Notes: generated by a model not told the origin, from the letters alone. DNA of 64,000 nt from Trichomonas vaginalis G3 (GCF_026262505.1 NC_067203.1:21805411-21869410); one strand, 5' to 3'. Positions 27,750 through 36,932 are shown, numbered from the stretch's first letter. Program-made: numbers and translations.

Positions 27750-28439
27750 TCGAAGCTTACTCAACACAGCATGAAGCAGTTTCTAATACACAATCTTACT
27801 AGTGGTGTTTCGGTCGCCAGCGCTCTCATAGGGGTGCTGATTTCAAAAACCACTACTTCAAATTATTCAACAATACTCAATGCAGCATGAAGCAGCTACT
27901 ACTGCTGTATCTTACTGGTAGCGTTTTGGTCGTTGGCTCTTGCACAGTCTCTCAGATTTTCAAAATTTTTTTTCAACACTATCTTGTTTCGCTCTCAGAA
28001 AGCTATCCTACAAAGACATCGAAGCTTACTCAACACAGCATGAAGCAGTTTCTAATACACAATCTTACTAGTGGTGTTTCGGTCGCCAGCGCTCTCATAG
28101 GGGTGCTGATTTCAAAAACCACTACTTCAAATTATTCAACAATACTCAATGCAGCATGAAGCAGCTACTACTGCTGTATCTTACTGGTAGCGTTTTGGTC
28201 GTTGGCTCTTGCACAGTCTCTCAGATTTTCAAAATTTTTTTTTCAACACTATCTTGTTTCGCTCTCAGAAAGCTATCCTACAAAGACATCGAAGCTTACT
28301 CAACACAGCATGAAGCAGTTTCTAATACACAATCTTACTAGTGGTGTTTCGGTCGCCAGCGCTCTCATAGGGGTGCTGATTTCAAAAACCACTACTTCAA
28401 ATTATTCAACAATACTCAATGCAGCATGAAGCAGCTACT
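27750..28439. repeat. 2.6-copy tandem repeat of 269-270 bp
   Basis: Units starting CGAAGCTTACTCAACACAGC occur at 27751, 28020 and 28290. The only difference seen between units is one T in a T run. Within each unit, CAGCATGAAGCAG occurs twice, so the unit itself comes from a duplication of about 130 bp. The repeats create open frames (MKQLLLLYLTGS...) that are not genes. Confidence 0.95.
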
Positions 28440-28835
28440 AATAAATATATACATATATAAATATATACATATATAAATATATACATATATAAATATATAC
28501 ATATATAAATATATACATATATAAATATATACATATATAAATATATACATATATAAATATATACATATATAAATATATACATATATAAATATATACATAT
28601 ATAAATATATACATATATAAATATATACATATATAAATATATACATATATAAATATATACATATATAAATATATACATATATAAATATATACATATATAA
28701 ATATATACATATATAAATATATACATATATAAATATATACATATATAAATATATACATATATAAATATATACATATATAAATATATACATATATAAATAT
28801 ATACATATATAAATATATACATATATAAATATATA
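28440..28835. repeat. 16-bp microsatellite, about 25 copies
   Basis: The unit ATAAATATATACATAT is repeated without visible change for about 395 bp. It gives open reading frames on the minus strand in all frames ([15 protein letters not shown]...), which are artefacts. The perfect sequence implies very recent expansion. Confidence 0.97.
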
Positions 28836-29279
28836 AATAACAAAATATAATCAAAAAATAGTGTTTGGAAATTTAAGGTTAAGTGTCACTTTTCTACTGT
28901 CACTTTTTCGTAAATTCTACCACACTCCTCCTTCGCATAACTGAACTTCAAAACTCCTGCAATAAGTTTAACATTCATTAAGTTTTCTTCGTTATCCTTG
29001 TTTATTGTAGTATTTATGAGAGCATTTAACACTCCAGCTAATGTTTCCATCTTATATTCTACATTATTGTGAAATCTTATTTCGTGCTTCTTTCCATCTA
29101 TTTCAATCTCCATGAAATCTGTTTCATCTGTTATGACAAAAGTTGCGATAGTATTGAAGTCAACAACTCTGAAAGCAAGCGCTTCATTCTGAAGACCTAA
29201 GTTTGTTTGTAGCTTTACTGTCCCGTATTCGTTTGGGTCTGTACTTTGCAAATAGAACAACATTTATTCTCATTAAAAT

Positions 29280-32173
29280 ATGACTATTGCTGCATATGCG
29301 TATGAAACAAATGAAGCAAGAAGAGCACATGAACTAGTAAACGAAAACTCAACTTTAACCATTGAAGGCAATGATTTAGTCATTGACGATGGAAAAACTA
29401 AAAAGTCATTGATTTCGATACTTTTAACACTTATGACCCATTCATTACAACAAGCAAGGTTCCTATCATAAATGATGGAACGGTGCAATATATAAATTCT
29501 ACAGTAGATGCCTCATTAGTGAAAGTATTAAATGTTCTCATTGAATTGTTAAAGAGCTTTCGATTTGACGACAACATTAAATGCCTAAAGAATTTAGTCA
29601 TGAATGAGAAACAAATTCTCGGCGTTGCTGGTAGCAGTAATGATGTACACCTTATGACATTAGAATATTATAACGAACATAAAGATGAACTGAAAGGAGA
29701 GAAGGGTGACACCAGACCTCAAGGACCACAAGGAATACAAGGAATACAAGGAATACAAGGACCTCAAGGCGAAAACGGTTTGGATGGTGAAGATGGAAAG
29801 GATGGAAAAACTGCTAAATCATGGATATGGAACCTTATAAATACTGGTTTAACAGCTGCTTCATATGGAGTTCTTCAATACCAAATCGGAAAGATATGGG
29901 CAGTACTTGGTGAAGAAGTTTTAGATGACGTTAAAAATGCTTTGAACTTCATTTCAAATGGTTCGGATACTATTAAAACTTTATCTGGTTGGATGCAATA
30001 AACAAGGAGTCAAATAGATACTGTAAGACGTATAGCAAACAATGCACGTACGGGATTGGATACTTTACGAGAAGCACAAAATACACTAAAGGAAGCAAAT
30101 GATATTCTTGGCTCAGTATCAGACATGCATGAAGATTGGCTTAAAGGTATTGACAAATCTTTAAAAAATCACAGTCAGTCTATTGCTGACTACAAGAAAA
30201 GTATAGATTTTTTACATAGTGCTATGGACGTACATGATGGAAGCATAGGGAACTTACTTAATGCTAACAATAACTTACCAGGAACTATTAAAGCATTTAT
30301 AAAGTCCTTTGTAAAACCTGGTGCTCTAACATTTAGGTCTTTGAGAGCAAGAGCATTGAAGTCAAGAGATGCAGAAACTCCAACAGAACCTACAGAAGGA
30401 ACTGAAACAACAGAAACTCCAGAAGAACCACCAAAACCAACAGCTAATGAAATATTGTTCGAATATTTTCCAAGGTACTCTGTTCTCATTGCATACATTC
30501 AAGAAATACTTAAGAAAGCAGACTTGACTTTAGGAGATGATGAAAGTTCTGTATATCTTTCGTTCCAGTTTCAAATAGCAGAACTTTTGAGACAGATATG
30601 CTTAATGTATGACAACATCTCTGATTTCACAAGATATGATGACGACCATGACCCCGAACACGGTGAAGAAGAAGTTTTACAAACATCCATTAAGACAGGA
30701 AAGGTTTTAACTCAAAGTCTCATTATTGACACCAAAGATGGCGAAGTGGACGTTCTTCAAGAGCTGAAGAAAAATACTTCTTCGGGAGGTGGTGGTAGGC
30801 ATGAACTTGAAATAAATGAGATAGAAGAGAAATTAGCCGAAAAAGCAGATAAAAACCATGTTCATTATATAAGTTCAGACGAACAGATTATAACGGACTA
30901 CCATGGATATTTAACACAGGATGAACAAATAAGCACTGAAGATGTTAATGAAAGAAGATATAAATTCATTCGTGCTAAAGGTTATGACATACACTGTACT
31001 GTACAGTATGACACAGGTAAAGCACCAGAAGCATTTGGTTATAACAATGAAATTTATGCTTCATACTTCTTTGTTAACGGTGTATTAGTTGAACCAAGAT
31101 TTACATTGAGAGTTAAGTCAAAAATAACTTTTGAAGATGCTATTAAAAGTAAAGCTGACAAAGTTGAACTCGAAGCAATGAATAAAGTTTTGAAATCTCA
31201 TAAACACAACATCTCCGATATAAATGAACTTCAAGCTACATTAGACAGTAAAGCTGACAAGAACCATACACATGAATCCTTCACTACTGTTAGAGCAGAC
31301 GACATAATATTGAACTATACCCTTGGTTCAAGTGCACCTTTAGAGAATCCAAGTACAAGCGTAAAAGATACACTAAACTCCTTAAATAGTAAATGTATGA
31401 ACATTGAAGGTCATGTCAGAAACTTTGAAACATATAAACTACCAGCAATGTTAGATAAAAAAGCAGATAAAGACCATACACATAACTCCTTCTCAACTGT
31501 TGCTATAGAAAGTATTGAAGGAACGGTTGGCGGAACTGGTGGGGATGCATTATATTATAAACCTCCTAACTTTCCACAAGGTTTAACATCGAATGAAAAC
31601 ATAACAACGAAGAAAGAAATTAGCTGTAAAAATGTTTATGTCATGGATGATGAAAATAATGTTAAATTCACTGCTCAAGATTTATATGATAAGAAAGCAG
31701 ACAAAACAGAGCTTCAAACATTAAAGACTGAAATACTTCAAACATTATATCCTATAGGCTCTATTTATACGTCAATGAACTCAACAAATCCAGAAACAGT
31801 TTTAGGTTTTGGTACGTGGAAGCAGATTGTAGATAAATTCTTATACTGTGCTAGATATTCAAAGCAAACAGGAGGTTCGAAGAAAATTAAAGAAGCAAAC
31901 CTTCCACCGCACACTCATACAGGAACTACAAACACAACAGGTAATCATTCACATTCAATTACAAAAAGAGGTTATACAAATCTTGCAGCAGGTTCGGATA
32001 GACAGGGAATGAATAGATATGATATTTCAAGTGACCCAGTAGATTCAAGCGCAGGTATTTTCTGTGGAACCACAGGAAATCATTCACACACTTTCACAAC
32101 AAATCCAACAGGCTCGGGTGCAGATTATATGCCACCATTTGTGACTATATTCGCATGGTACCGCGTTCATTGA
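29280..32173 (+). pseudogene. Collagen-like and phage-tail-fibre-like gene region of Maverick B
   Basis: The region encodes, in order, a collagen-like Gly-x-y run (GEKGD...GPQGPQGIQGIQGIQGPQGENGLDGEDGKDGK, about 29695-29815), coiled coil with a Thr/Pro/Glu-rich linker, a shaft with KADKxxH(T/N)H units, and a receptor-type tip. The tip has YPIGSIYTSMNST, LGFGTWKQIVDKFLYC, PPHTHTG, GNHSHS, GNHSHTF and a closing YMPPFVTIFAWYR. The shaft and the YPIGSIY block match the element A fibre closely while the tip differs. Phage tail fibres with collar domains are trimers that touch the host surface. The region has about two breaks. Confidence 0.8.
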
Positions 32174-32213
32174 ACGCGCTTGAGCCTTGAATAAAATCTT
32201 TAACTTTACATAA

Positions 32214-33299
32214 ATGAGCTTGAAAGAAGTATTCGAACAACATCCATGGAGGTCATTTAAGAAGTTCAATGAAGCTGCAAAGAGTTGGGGATTTACTAAC
32301 AGAGCTGAAGTGAAAAGGTTCTTTGACAAAAATGTTGTACATCAAACAAAAATAAACCCTTACGACTACTTTTTACCAATTTACTCCAACGCTCCTGACG
32401 CATACCAATTTGACACTCTCATTCAAAGCAGAAAAGGAGGACATAAACCATTCCTCATCTTCATTAATGTTAACACTCGTAAAGCTTTTGCGTATATAAT
32501 GAAAAATAAAGGAACTCGTGAAGTGTTAAGAGTTTTACAAAAGTTTGTAGCAGAACATAGCCCAAGTACTTTAACATCAGACCAAGACAGTGCATACCTC
32601 AGCAATGAAATCACAGATTTTCTCATTAAGCATAACATAACTCACTACACTACTGAAGACCATAACCATAACATACTCGGCATCATAAACCGCTTCATAA
32701 GAACGCTCAGAGATTTAAACCAAGAGCGAGACTTTACCGAAGAAACAATGAAACATTTTCTCGAAGTATATAATTCCTCAACACATTCTACAACAGGACA
32801 TACACCAAATTCAATGACACAACAACAAGAAGAAAAGTATATACAAAAGAAACGAAGCCAAACACAAAATATCAGAAATTCAACACAATTTACCCTCATT
32901 CCTGGTACAAAAGTTCGTGTAGTTCTTGACGACAAACCGTTGACAAAGAAACGTTTAAGGTTAAGTCGAAACTATTATATCGTAGACTCTACGCAAGGTA
33001 ATGGATATCTTATAAAAGCTGCTGACGACTCTATTGCGTTTTACCCTCGACATAAATTAGTTGAAAGTAGTAATGGCAAACTTGCTGAAACCATTGACGA
33101 AGCAAAGCGAGGAGTGGTTATTGAAATACTTGGCTACAACATAAACGATGACACTTATAAAGTAAGATATGAAGGAGGCGTTGAAGATGTTATACCATCT
33201 AAGAACTTGAGAGAGTCAAAGCCAACACATCTGGGACCATTAGAGCGGGAGTACTGGAAAGACAAAAATAAGCCAGAAAGAATAAGAAAATTCTTCTAA
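32214..33299 (+). CDS. Maverick B integrase with chromodomain-like tail
   Basis: The 361-residue protein has an rve-type core: DTLIQSRKGGHKPFLIFINVNTRKAFAY, TLTSDQDSAYLSNEITDFL, and HNHNILGIINRFIRTLRDLN. A basic SH3-like segment follows (LIPGTKVRVVLDDKP, NYYIVDSTQGNGYLIKAADDS), and then a chromodomain-like end (VVIEILGYNINDDTYKVRYEGGVEDVIPSKNLR). Integrases with chromodomains are typical of Mavericks and catalyse insertion of the linear element. The frame is open throughout. A GC-rich hairpin pair lies downstream at 33437-33465. Confidence 0.88.
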   Translation: MSLKEVFEQHPWRSFKKFNEAAKSWGFTNRAEVKRFFDKNVVHQTKINPYDYFLPIYSNAPDAYQFDTLIQSRKGGHKPFLIFINVNTRKAFAYIMKNKGTREVLRVLQKFVAEHSPSTLTSDQDSAYLSNEITDFLIKHNITHYTTEDHNHNILGIINRFIRTLRDLNQERDFTEETMKHFLEVYNSSTHSTTGHTPNSMTQQQEEKYIQKKRSQTQNIRNSTQFTLIPGTKVRVVLDDKPLTKKRLRLSRNYYIVDSTQGNGYLIKAADDSIAFYPRHKLVESSNGKLAETIDEAKRGVVIEILGYNINDDTYKVRYEGGVEDVIPSKNLRESKPTHLGPLEREYWKDKNKPERIRKFF

Positions 33300-33386
33300 A
33301 CTTTTTCATTAGATGTAAATCAGACATGAATGAGAACAGTCATGTATTATTAATGTTTTCATAAATTTACACCAAAAATAATGTTT

Positions 33387-33435
33387 AGGTGAAGAGGTGA
33401 GATCTCACCTGTTTTTTCACCTCTTTTTTCACCCT
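33387..33435 (-). repeat. GGTGA/AGATCT module, copy 2
   Basis: On the minus strand it reads GGGTGA-A6-GAGGTGA-A6-CAGGTGAGATCTCACC, then TCTTCACCT. It lies between the integrase and the next plus-strand gene, in the orientation opposite to the transcription of both. Confidence 0.85.
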
Positions 33436-33436
33436 C

Positions 33437-33466
33437 GCCGCTTAGCGGCTCAGACCCTTTGGGTCT
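33437..33466. terminator. Twin triloop hairpins after the integrase gene
   Basis: GCCGC-TTA-GCGGC (33437-33449) and AGACCC-TTT-GGGTCT (33452-33466), placed right beside module copy 2 and 12 bp before the next ATG. Confidence 0.45.
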
Positions 33467-33477
33467 CATGAATTTTC

Positions 33478-34491
33478 ATGAATTTCCTTAAGATAGAAAA
33501 AATAAAGTTAGTTTTATTTTTATTTATTTTTTTATTTTGTATAAAAGATATGATTTCAACAATCGGCACAACAACAATTCAAACAACTACAGCACCAAAC
33601 TCGCTAGTCATGAATCCTACGTCAATGTTGGTAGAGATGAAAAGCTTTATTCCTTCTTCATATACTTTTGAAACAGAAATCCAGAAGATAAAGCAAGAAC
33701 TTTTAACAAGTAATTTAGACTGTAGTGTGAAAGATGAAACAAATGAACAATATCTTTATGAAATGGAGGACCCCATCGACCATTTGCCGAAACTACCTGA
33801 ATTTCAGCAGCAAAAACTAACTATTCCCGAATTCGACGAAATTGAAGTCAAAGCAACTGACTCAGTAGAAATTAAGAAATTCATACGTAAAGTAAATTAT
33901 GAATTCCTTGGTTTTCATTGCAACCATAAAGTTATGGACAAAGATTGCGACATGGTTTATAAAAATATTTCTGACCTTTACAAATCCGAAGAATTTAAGA
34001 CATACGATAACTTTGTTTCATTAGTTGCAAAATGTGTATGGCAGATAAGAGATAAAGATAGAAGAGGTAAAGTATGGAATGAACAGATAAAACCAGCAGC
34101 TTTTGAGTTAAAGAAAACCATTGACGCCTTAGTTGTTCTAGCTGGTTTTATTTCATTGTATAACGCAAAAATGAATCCGCAATGTTCAAAATGTAAAGCA
34201 GCAATAAGAAAATATAACTACTCAGTCAAAGAGATAGAAAGAATGCGAAACGACTATGCAGACTTAAAGAAAGAAGCAGAAAAGCCAGCAGAAGATAAAA
34301 TGGATATGTTGACATTTCTTAATAAAAACTATCCAACAGCAGAAGATTTCCTTCTGTCTGACGTCAAGAAGAAATATAAAGAGACTTTCGGCATGATTAA
34401 AACATTCGATGTACTAAAAGAAGAAATAGAAGCTACGAAATTGTTTAGGATTTCAAATATACATCGTACAATTCATGTAAAACGCTTGTGA
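33478..34491 (+). CDS. Maverick B protein with N-terminal membrane anchor (337 aa)
   Basis: Residues 8-26 (KIKLVLFLFIFLFCIKDMI) form a hydrophobic signal or anchor segment. A Thr-rich stretch follows, then a long helical, charged domain. A CSKCKAAI pair of cysteines sits at about residues 238-245, next to a hydrophobic helix (TIDALVVLAGFISLYNAKM). The family is not recognised; it could be a membrane or envelope-associated protein. The stop codon lies at the edge of module copy 3. Confidence 0.55.
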   Translation: MNFLKIEKIKLVLFLFIFLFCIKDMISTIGTTTIQTTTAPNSLVMNPTSMLVEMKSFIPSSYTFETEIQKIKQELLTSNLDCSVKDETNEQYLYEMEDPIDHLPKLPEFQQQKLTIPEFDEIEVKATDSVEIKKFIRKVNYEFLGFHCNHKVMDKDCDMVYKNISDLYKSEEFKTYDNFVSLVAKCVWQIRDKDRRGKVWNEQIKPAAFELKKTIDALVVLAGFISLYNAKMNPQCSKCKAAIRKYNYSVKEIERMRNDYADLKKEAEKPAEDKMDMLTFLNKNYPTAEDFLLSDVKKKYKETFGMIKTFDVLKEEIEATKLFRISNIHRTIHVKRL

Positions 34492-34546
34492 AAAAAGAGG
34501 TGAAAAAACAGGTGAGAAAACGGGTGAGATCTCACCTCTTCACCTC
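34489..34546 (+). repeat. GGTGA/AGATCT module, copy 3
   Basis: It begins at the stop codon of the preceding gene: GTGA-A5-GAGGTGA-A6-CAGGTGA-GAAAACGGGTGAGATCTCACC, then TCTTCACCT, with one more GGTGA unit than the other copies. Confidence 0.85.
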
Positions 34547-34784
34547 AATTATATTTTTGGTCAAAGCTTCCACGAGAGAAAAGATTCCTCATTCGCTAAG
34601 GATTCCAAAAATGAAAAAATCATTGATTTCGGCTGAGAAAAAACAGCAAAACCCTTCTTCCACGGGAACAAAGAAATAAAGAAGAAATAAAGTAAATTTT
34701 TTATTTATTCCCGTGGAAGATAGAGCACTTTTATGACACTTTTTATTCACGACAAACAAGACAAACAAAGAAAATAAGAAAATA

Positions 34785-34859
34785 CGGCGCTGTCGTGGTT
34801 CGAACCACAGACCCTGACCCCTCCATAACACCACCTTAGACCACTGTGCTACGTAGCCT
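34785..34859 (-). tRNA. tRNA-like Pol III unit or tRNA pseudogene
   Basis: On the minus strand there is an A box TAGCACAGTGG (34842-34852, a full match to TRGYNNARNNG) and, 45 nt on, a perfect B box GGTTCGAACC (34798-34807). TTTT follows right after the 3' end (34780-34783), as a Pol III terminator. The T arm folds, the D arm folds with one mismatch, but the acceptor stem pairs only 4 of 7 and the anticodon stem is poor. So this is not a normal tRNA: either a decayed tRNA gene or a tRNA-like promoter unit. It lies in the gap between the genes ending at 34491 and 34900. Confidence 0.5.
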
Positions 34860-34899
34860 ATCGACATAAGATTTTATAAATTGCATATTTGACGTAAAT

Positions 34900-35274
34900 T
34901 TATTTCCATCTGGCTTCCCACCGCATAAGATATTCATACGTGTTTGTAAGACATTCATTAAACTTCTTTTCTATTGCATCTAATCTTGCGTTATTTTTTT
35001 CAATAACTTGTCTGTATTCTTCATCATCTCCAGCAGTGTTTGGGTCTTCACGTTTAAAATATTCATTGTTAACCAATTTTTTATCTACAAATTTTATTAG
35101 TGTTTGATTCACTTCGTTATGATAACGGTCATATTCTTTCAATACGTAAGTGAAGACAAAATGCGTCGTACCTTCAATCTTAAAGCTTAAAGAACTTTCA
35201 ACACAGTTTTGAGGGTCTGTCAGTGCGTCAATGAGATAGTATTCGAAGTCAGTCAATAATCTTTTTAAAGTCAT
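34900..35274 (-). CDS. Unknown Maverick B protein (124 aa)
   Basis: The protein starts MTLKRLLTDFEYYLIDALTD and is largely helical and acidic/basic, ending with a likely coiled coil (EKNNARLDAIEKKFNECLTNTYEYL). The family is not recognised. It starts behind TTTTATCCTGTATGAAATG and is divergent from the KilA-N gene about 100 bp away. Confidence 0.5.
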   Translation of the reverse strand: MTLKRLLTDFEYYLIDALTDPQNCVESSLSFKIEGTTHFVFTYVLKEYDRYHNEVNQTLIKFVDKKLVNNEYFKREDPNTAGDDEEYRQVIEKNNARLDAIEKKFNECLTNTYEYLMRWEARWK

Positions 35275-35379
35275 TTCATACAGGATAAAATTTAATGTTG
35301 TGAAGAAATAGTGTTTATCTCAGAAAAAATAACGCTAATTTTTTCTAACAAATTTTTTATTTTGTATGTAAAGACAGTA

Positions 35380-36207
35380 ATGTCAACATCAGAGAACACA
35401 ACAATTGCTATCGTTCATGAAGCCATAAATGAAGAATACGAATACATACAGTATAACAAACAATTGAGACTCATTCGTTCAGTCAAAGATGACATGTACC
35501 AAATGCAAAGTATAATGAATGCTCTTCGTTCTACAAAGCAAGCATATCATTGGTTTGAAAACCAACAGACAAAAGAACTTTTAGAAGAATTTCCTCATAT
35601 GATTGCTTCCCTCGGAAAACCGAGAGAAGAGATTCCGTACGAAAATCGCAAGAATTTGGCTCCTGGTTTGAAAGGTTATTATGTTCATAGACTTTTAGTA
35701 AATGCTGTAGCAATGTGGGCTTCACCTCGTTATGCTTGTTATATTTTCATGATGTTAGATGAACTATATAAAGCAGAACGTGGAGAGATGGAAAAGAAAC
35801 TTCAAGCAAAAGATGAAGTCATTGAATCCAAAGACAAAAGCATACAGAAAAGAATACCGCGTTCGGTACCAAAAGGAAAGGAAAAGAGTTATAAGTATAT
35901 GATTTATACTGAAGAGTTGGAAAATGAAGAAGATAAAGATATGGTTATGTTACATTTAGTCAGAAGAAACAACAAGAGCTTTTATGACTTAGCTAAGATA
36001 TATAAATCTGACAGAAACTGGTTCTATCGTGAAAACTTACCGATTTCAATGACACCGAATGAGCAAATAAAGGAAATTGTCAAAAATACTCTTCCTCAAA
36101 CACACTATGATATCAAAGGTTGCACAATACTTACATTCAAAGAAGACTTAACATTACTGAAGGAAAAAATAACAGAATATTTCGATAACTTCAAAGAGGA
36201 AGAATGA
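35380..36207 (+). CDS. KilA-N domain protein of Maverick B
   Basis: The ATG (MSTSENTT) follows a T-run start region; 23 further open codons upstream start with GTG. Residues 45-110 have the KilA-N signature: STKQAYHWFENQQTKELLEEF, then LKGYYVHRLLVNAVAMWASPRYACYIFMMLDELY. Residues 115-145 are coiled coil, and the C-terminal half is another helical domain. KilA-N proteins bind DNA and are common in phages, poxviruses and other giant viruses, where they act in regulation. In a Polinton it is an accessory gene. It appears intact. Confidence 0.8.
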   Translation: MSTSENTTIAIVHEAINEEYEYIQYNKQLRLIRSVKDDMYQMQSIMNALRSTKQAYHWFENQQTKELLEEFPHMIASLGKPREEIPYENRKNLAPGLKGYYVHRLLVNAVAMWASPRYACYIFMMLDELYKAERGEMEKKLQAKDEVIESKDKSIQKRIPRSVPKGKEKSYKYMIYTEELENEEDKDMVMLHLVRRNNKSFYDLAKIYKSDRNWFYRENLPISMTPNEQIKEIVKNTLPQTHYDIKGCTILTFKEDLTLLKEKITEYFDNFKEEE

Positions 36208-36298
36208 AGTCACGACAACATTAACGAAGAAGTCACGACAACATTAACGAAGAAGTCACGACAACATTAACGAAGAAGTCACGACAACATTAACGAAG
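36207..36298. repeat. Four-copy 23-bp tandem repeat
   Basis: The unit AAGTCACGACAACATTAACG plus AAG begins at 36207, 36230, 36253 and 36276. It directly follows the stop of the KilA-N gene and leads into module copy 4. Confidence 0.95.
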
Positions 36299-36305
36299 AG
36301 AGAAT

Positions 36306-36357
36306 GAGGTGAAAAAAGAGGTGAAAAAACGGGTGAAATCTCACCTCTTCACCTAAA
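36306..36357 (+). repeat. GGTGA/AGATCT module, copy 4
   Basis: AGGTGA-A5-GAGGTGA-A6-CGGGTGAAATCTCACC, then TCTTCACCT, with one change in the palindrome (AAATCT for AGATCT). It lies in the gap between the convergent genes ending at 36207 and 36369. Confidence 0.85.
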
Positions 36358-36368
36358 TATATTTTTGC

Positions 36369-36842
36369 TTAAATAGCTTCAGGGTCTATTTCTTCAACCA
36401 TTTCACTTCCTTCGTCAATGTCAATAGAAGCTTCTTCAACCTTTGGTAAGAATTTCTGTATAACATCTTTGTTCGTTATTGTCTTCAGAGATGAAGGATA
36501 ATATTTCACATTTGTTTCACCCTTCTTATATTCTTTCTGTTCGGAAAGATTTAAAGCAATACTGAAGAAGTCAATATTAGAGTTCTTTATAACAGTATAA
36601 TGAGTATCTTTGACATTCACGAAGAAACTCTTTTGTTTCAAAACTACTGCTAACTCTTGTGAAGTATAACGTTTGCGGTCAATGACGATAGCTAATGGTC
36701 TGACATACTGACCAAACTTAGATTCTTTCACAAACTTCTTGTTAAAGATAACATTAACATTTGAAGCATTATTGAACTCATTCTTGATGGCAGTAGCGAG
36801 AGCATTGTATGAAAAGAACTTGCAATCTTGCATGTGTTTCAT
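36369..36842 (-). CDS. Unknown Maverick B protein (157 aa)
   Basis: It starts MKHMQDCKFFSYNALATAIKN; the middle has FGQYVRPLAIVIDRKRYTSQELAVVLKQKSFF, and the C-terminus is acidic (EEASIDIDEGSEMVEEIDPEAI). The family is not recognised. It is divergent from the DNA polymerase gene with 90 bp of very AT-rich DNA between them, and starts behind an ATTTTTATTTTAATG motif. Confidence 0.5.
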   Translation of the reverse strand: MKHMQDCKFFSYNALATAIKNEFNNASNVNVIFNKKFVKESKFGQYVRPLAIVIDRKRYTSQELAVVLKQKSFFVNVKDTHYTVIKNSNIDFFSIALNLSEQKEYKKGETNVKYYPSSLKTITNKDVIQKFLPKVEEASIDIDEGSEMVEEIDPEAI

Positions 36843-36932
36843 TAAAATAAAAATATTAAATTATTTTGAAAAATAACTTAAAAAAATCTAATCTAATTTT
36901 TTCAAAAAATATTTTTTTATTTCCTACTAAAG

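Larger units (their letters stand above)
27451..28927. mobile_element. Repeat-rich 1.48-kb insertion inside Maverick B
   Basis: It is bordered by an exact 81-bp direct repeat of the host gene (27370-27450 and 28928-29008). Near its ends lies a 21-bp imperfect inverted repeat (27460-27480 against 28898-28918; core CGAAAAAGTGACA/TGTCACTTTTTCG, one mismatch). There is no gene. The interior is AT-rich DNA (27490-27750), 2.6 copies of a 270-bp repeat, and a 16-bp microsatellite. It resembles a non-autonomous element, but an 81-bp duplication is far longer than usual target duplications. Confidence 0.7.
26929..29263 (-). pseudogene. Maverick B gene split by a 1.5-kb insertion
   Basis: Two parts of one gene lie on each side of the insertion at 27451-28927, and an 81-bp gene segment is repeated exactly at both borders. 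The N-terminal part (from 29263) starts MLFYLQSTDPNEYGTVKLQT and looks beta-rich. The C-terminal part contains VQLLLGAYHMTFPLK and VPYVCYGNCLYIESKIANVTG and also looks beta-rich. The family is not recognised; the place next to capsid-type and fibre genes suggests a structural protein. The start sits 16 bp from the divergent fibre gene. Confidence 0.55.

Noticed and set aside
27887-28429. Repeated small membrane-like frames (MKQLLLLYLTGSVLVVGSC...)
   Set aside because: They come from the 270-bp tandem repeat, have no start context, and do not continue beyond a unit.
28406-28854. Long open frames on the minus strand ([15 protein letters not shown]...)
   Set aside because: They are made wholly by the 16-bp microsatellite, which happens to have no stops.
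34785-34859. A functional tRNA
   Set aside because: The acceptor stem pairs in only 4 of 7 positions and the anticodon stem is weak, so it is reported only as tRNA-like.
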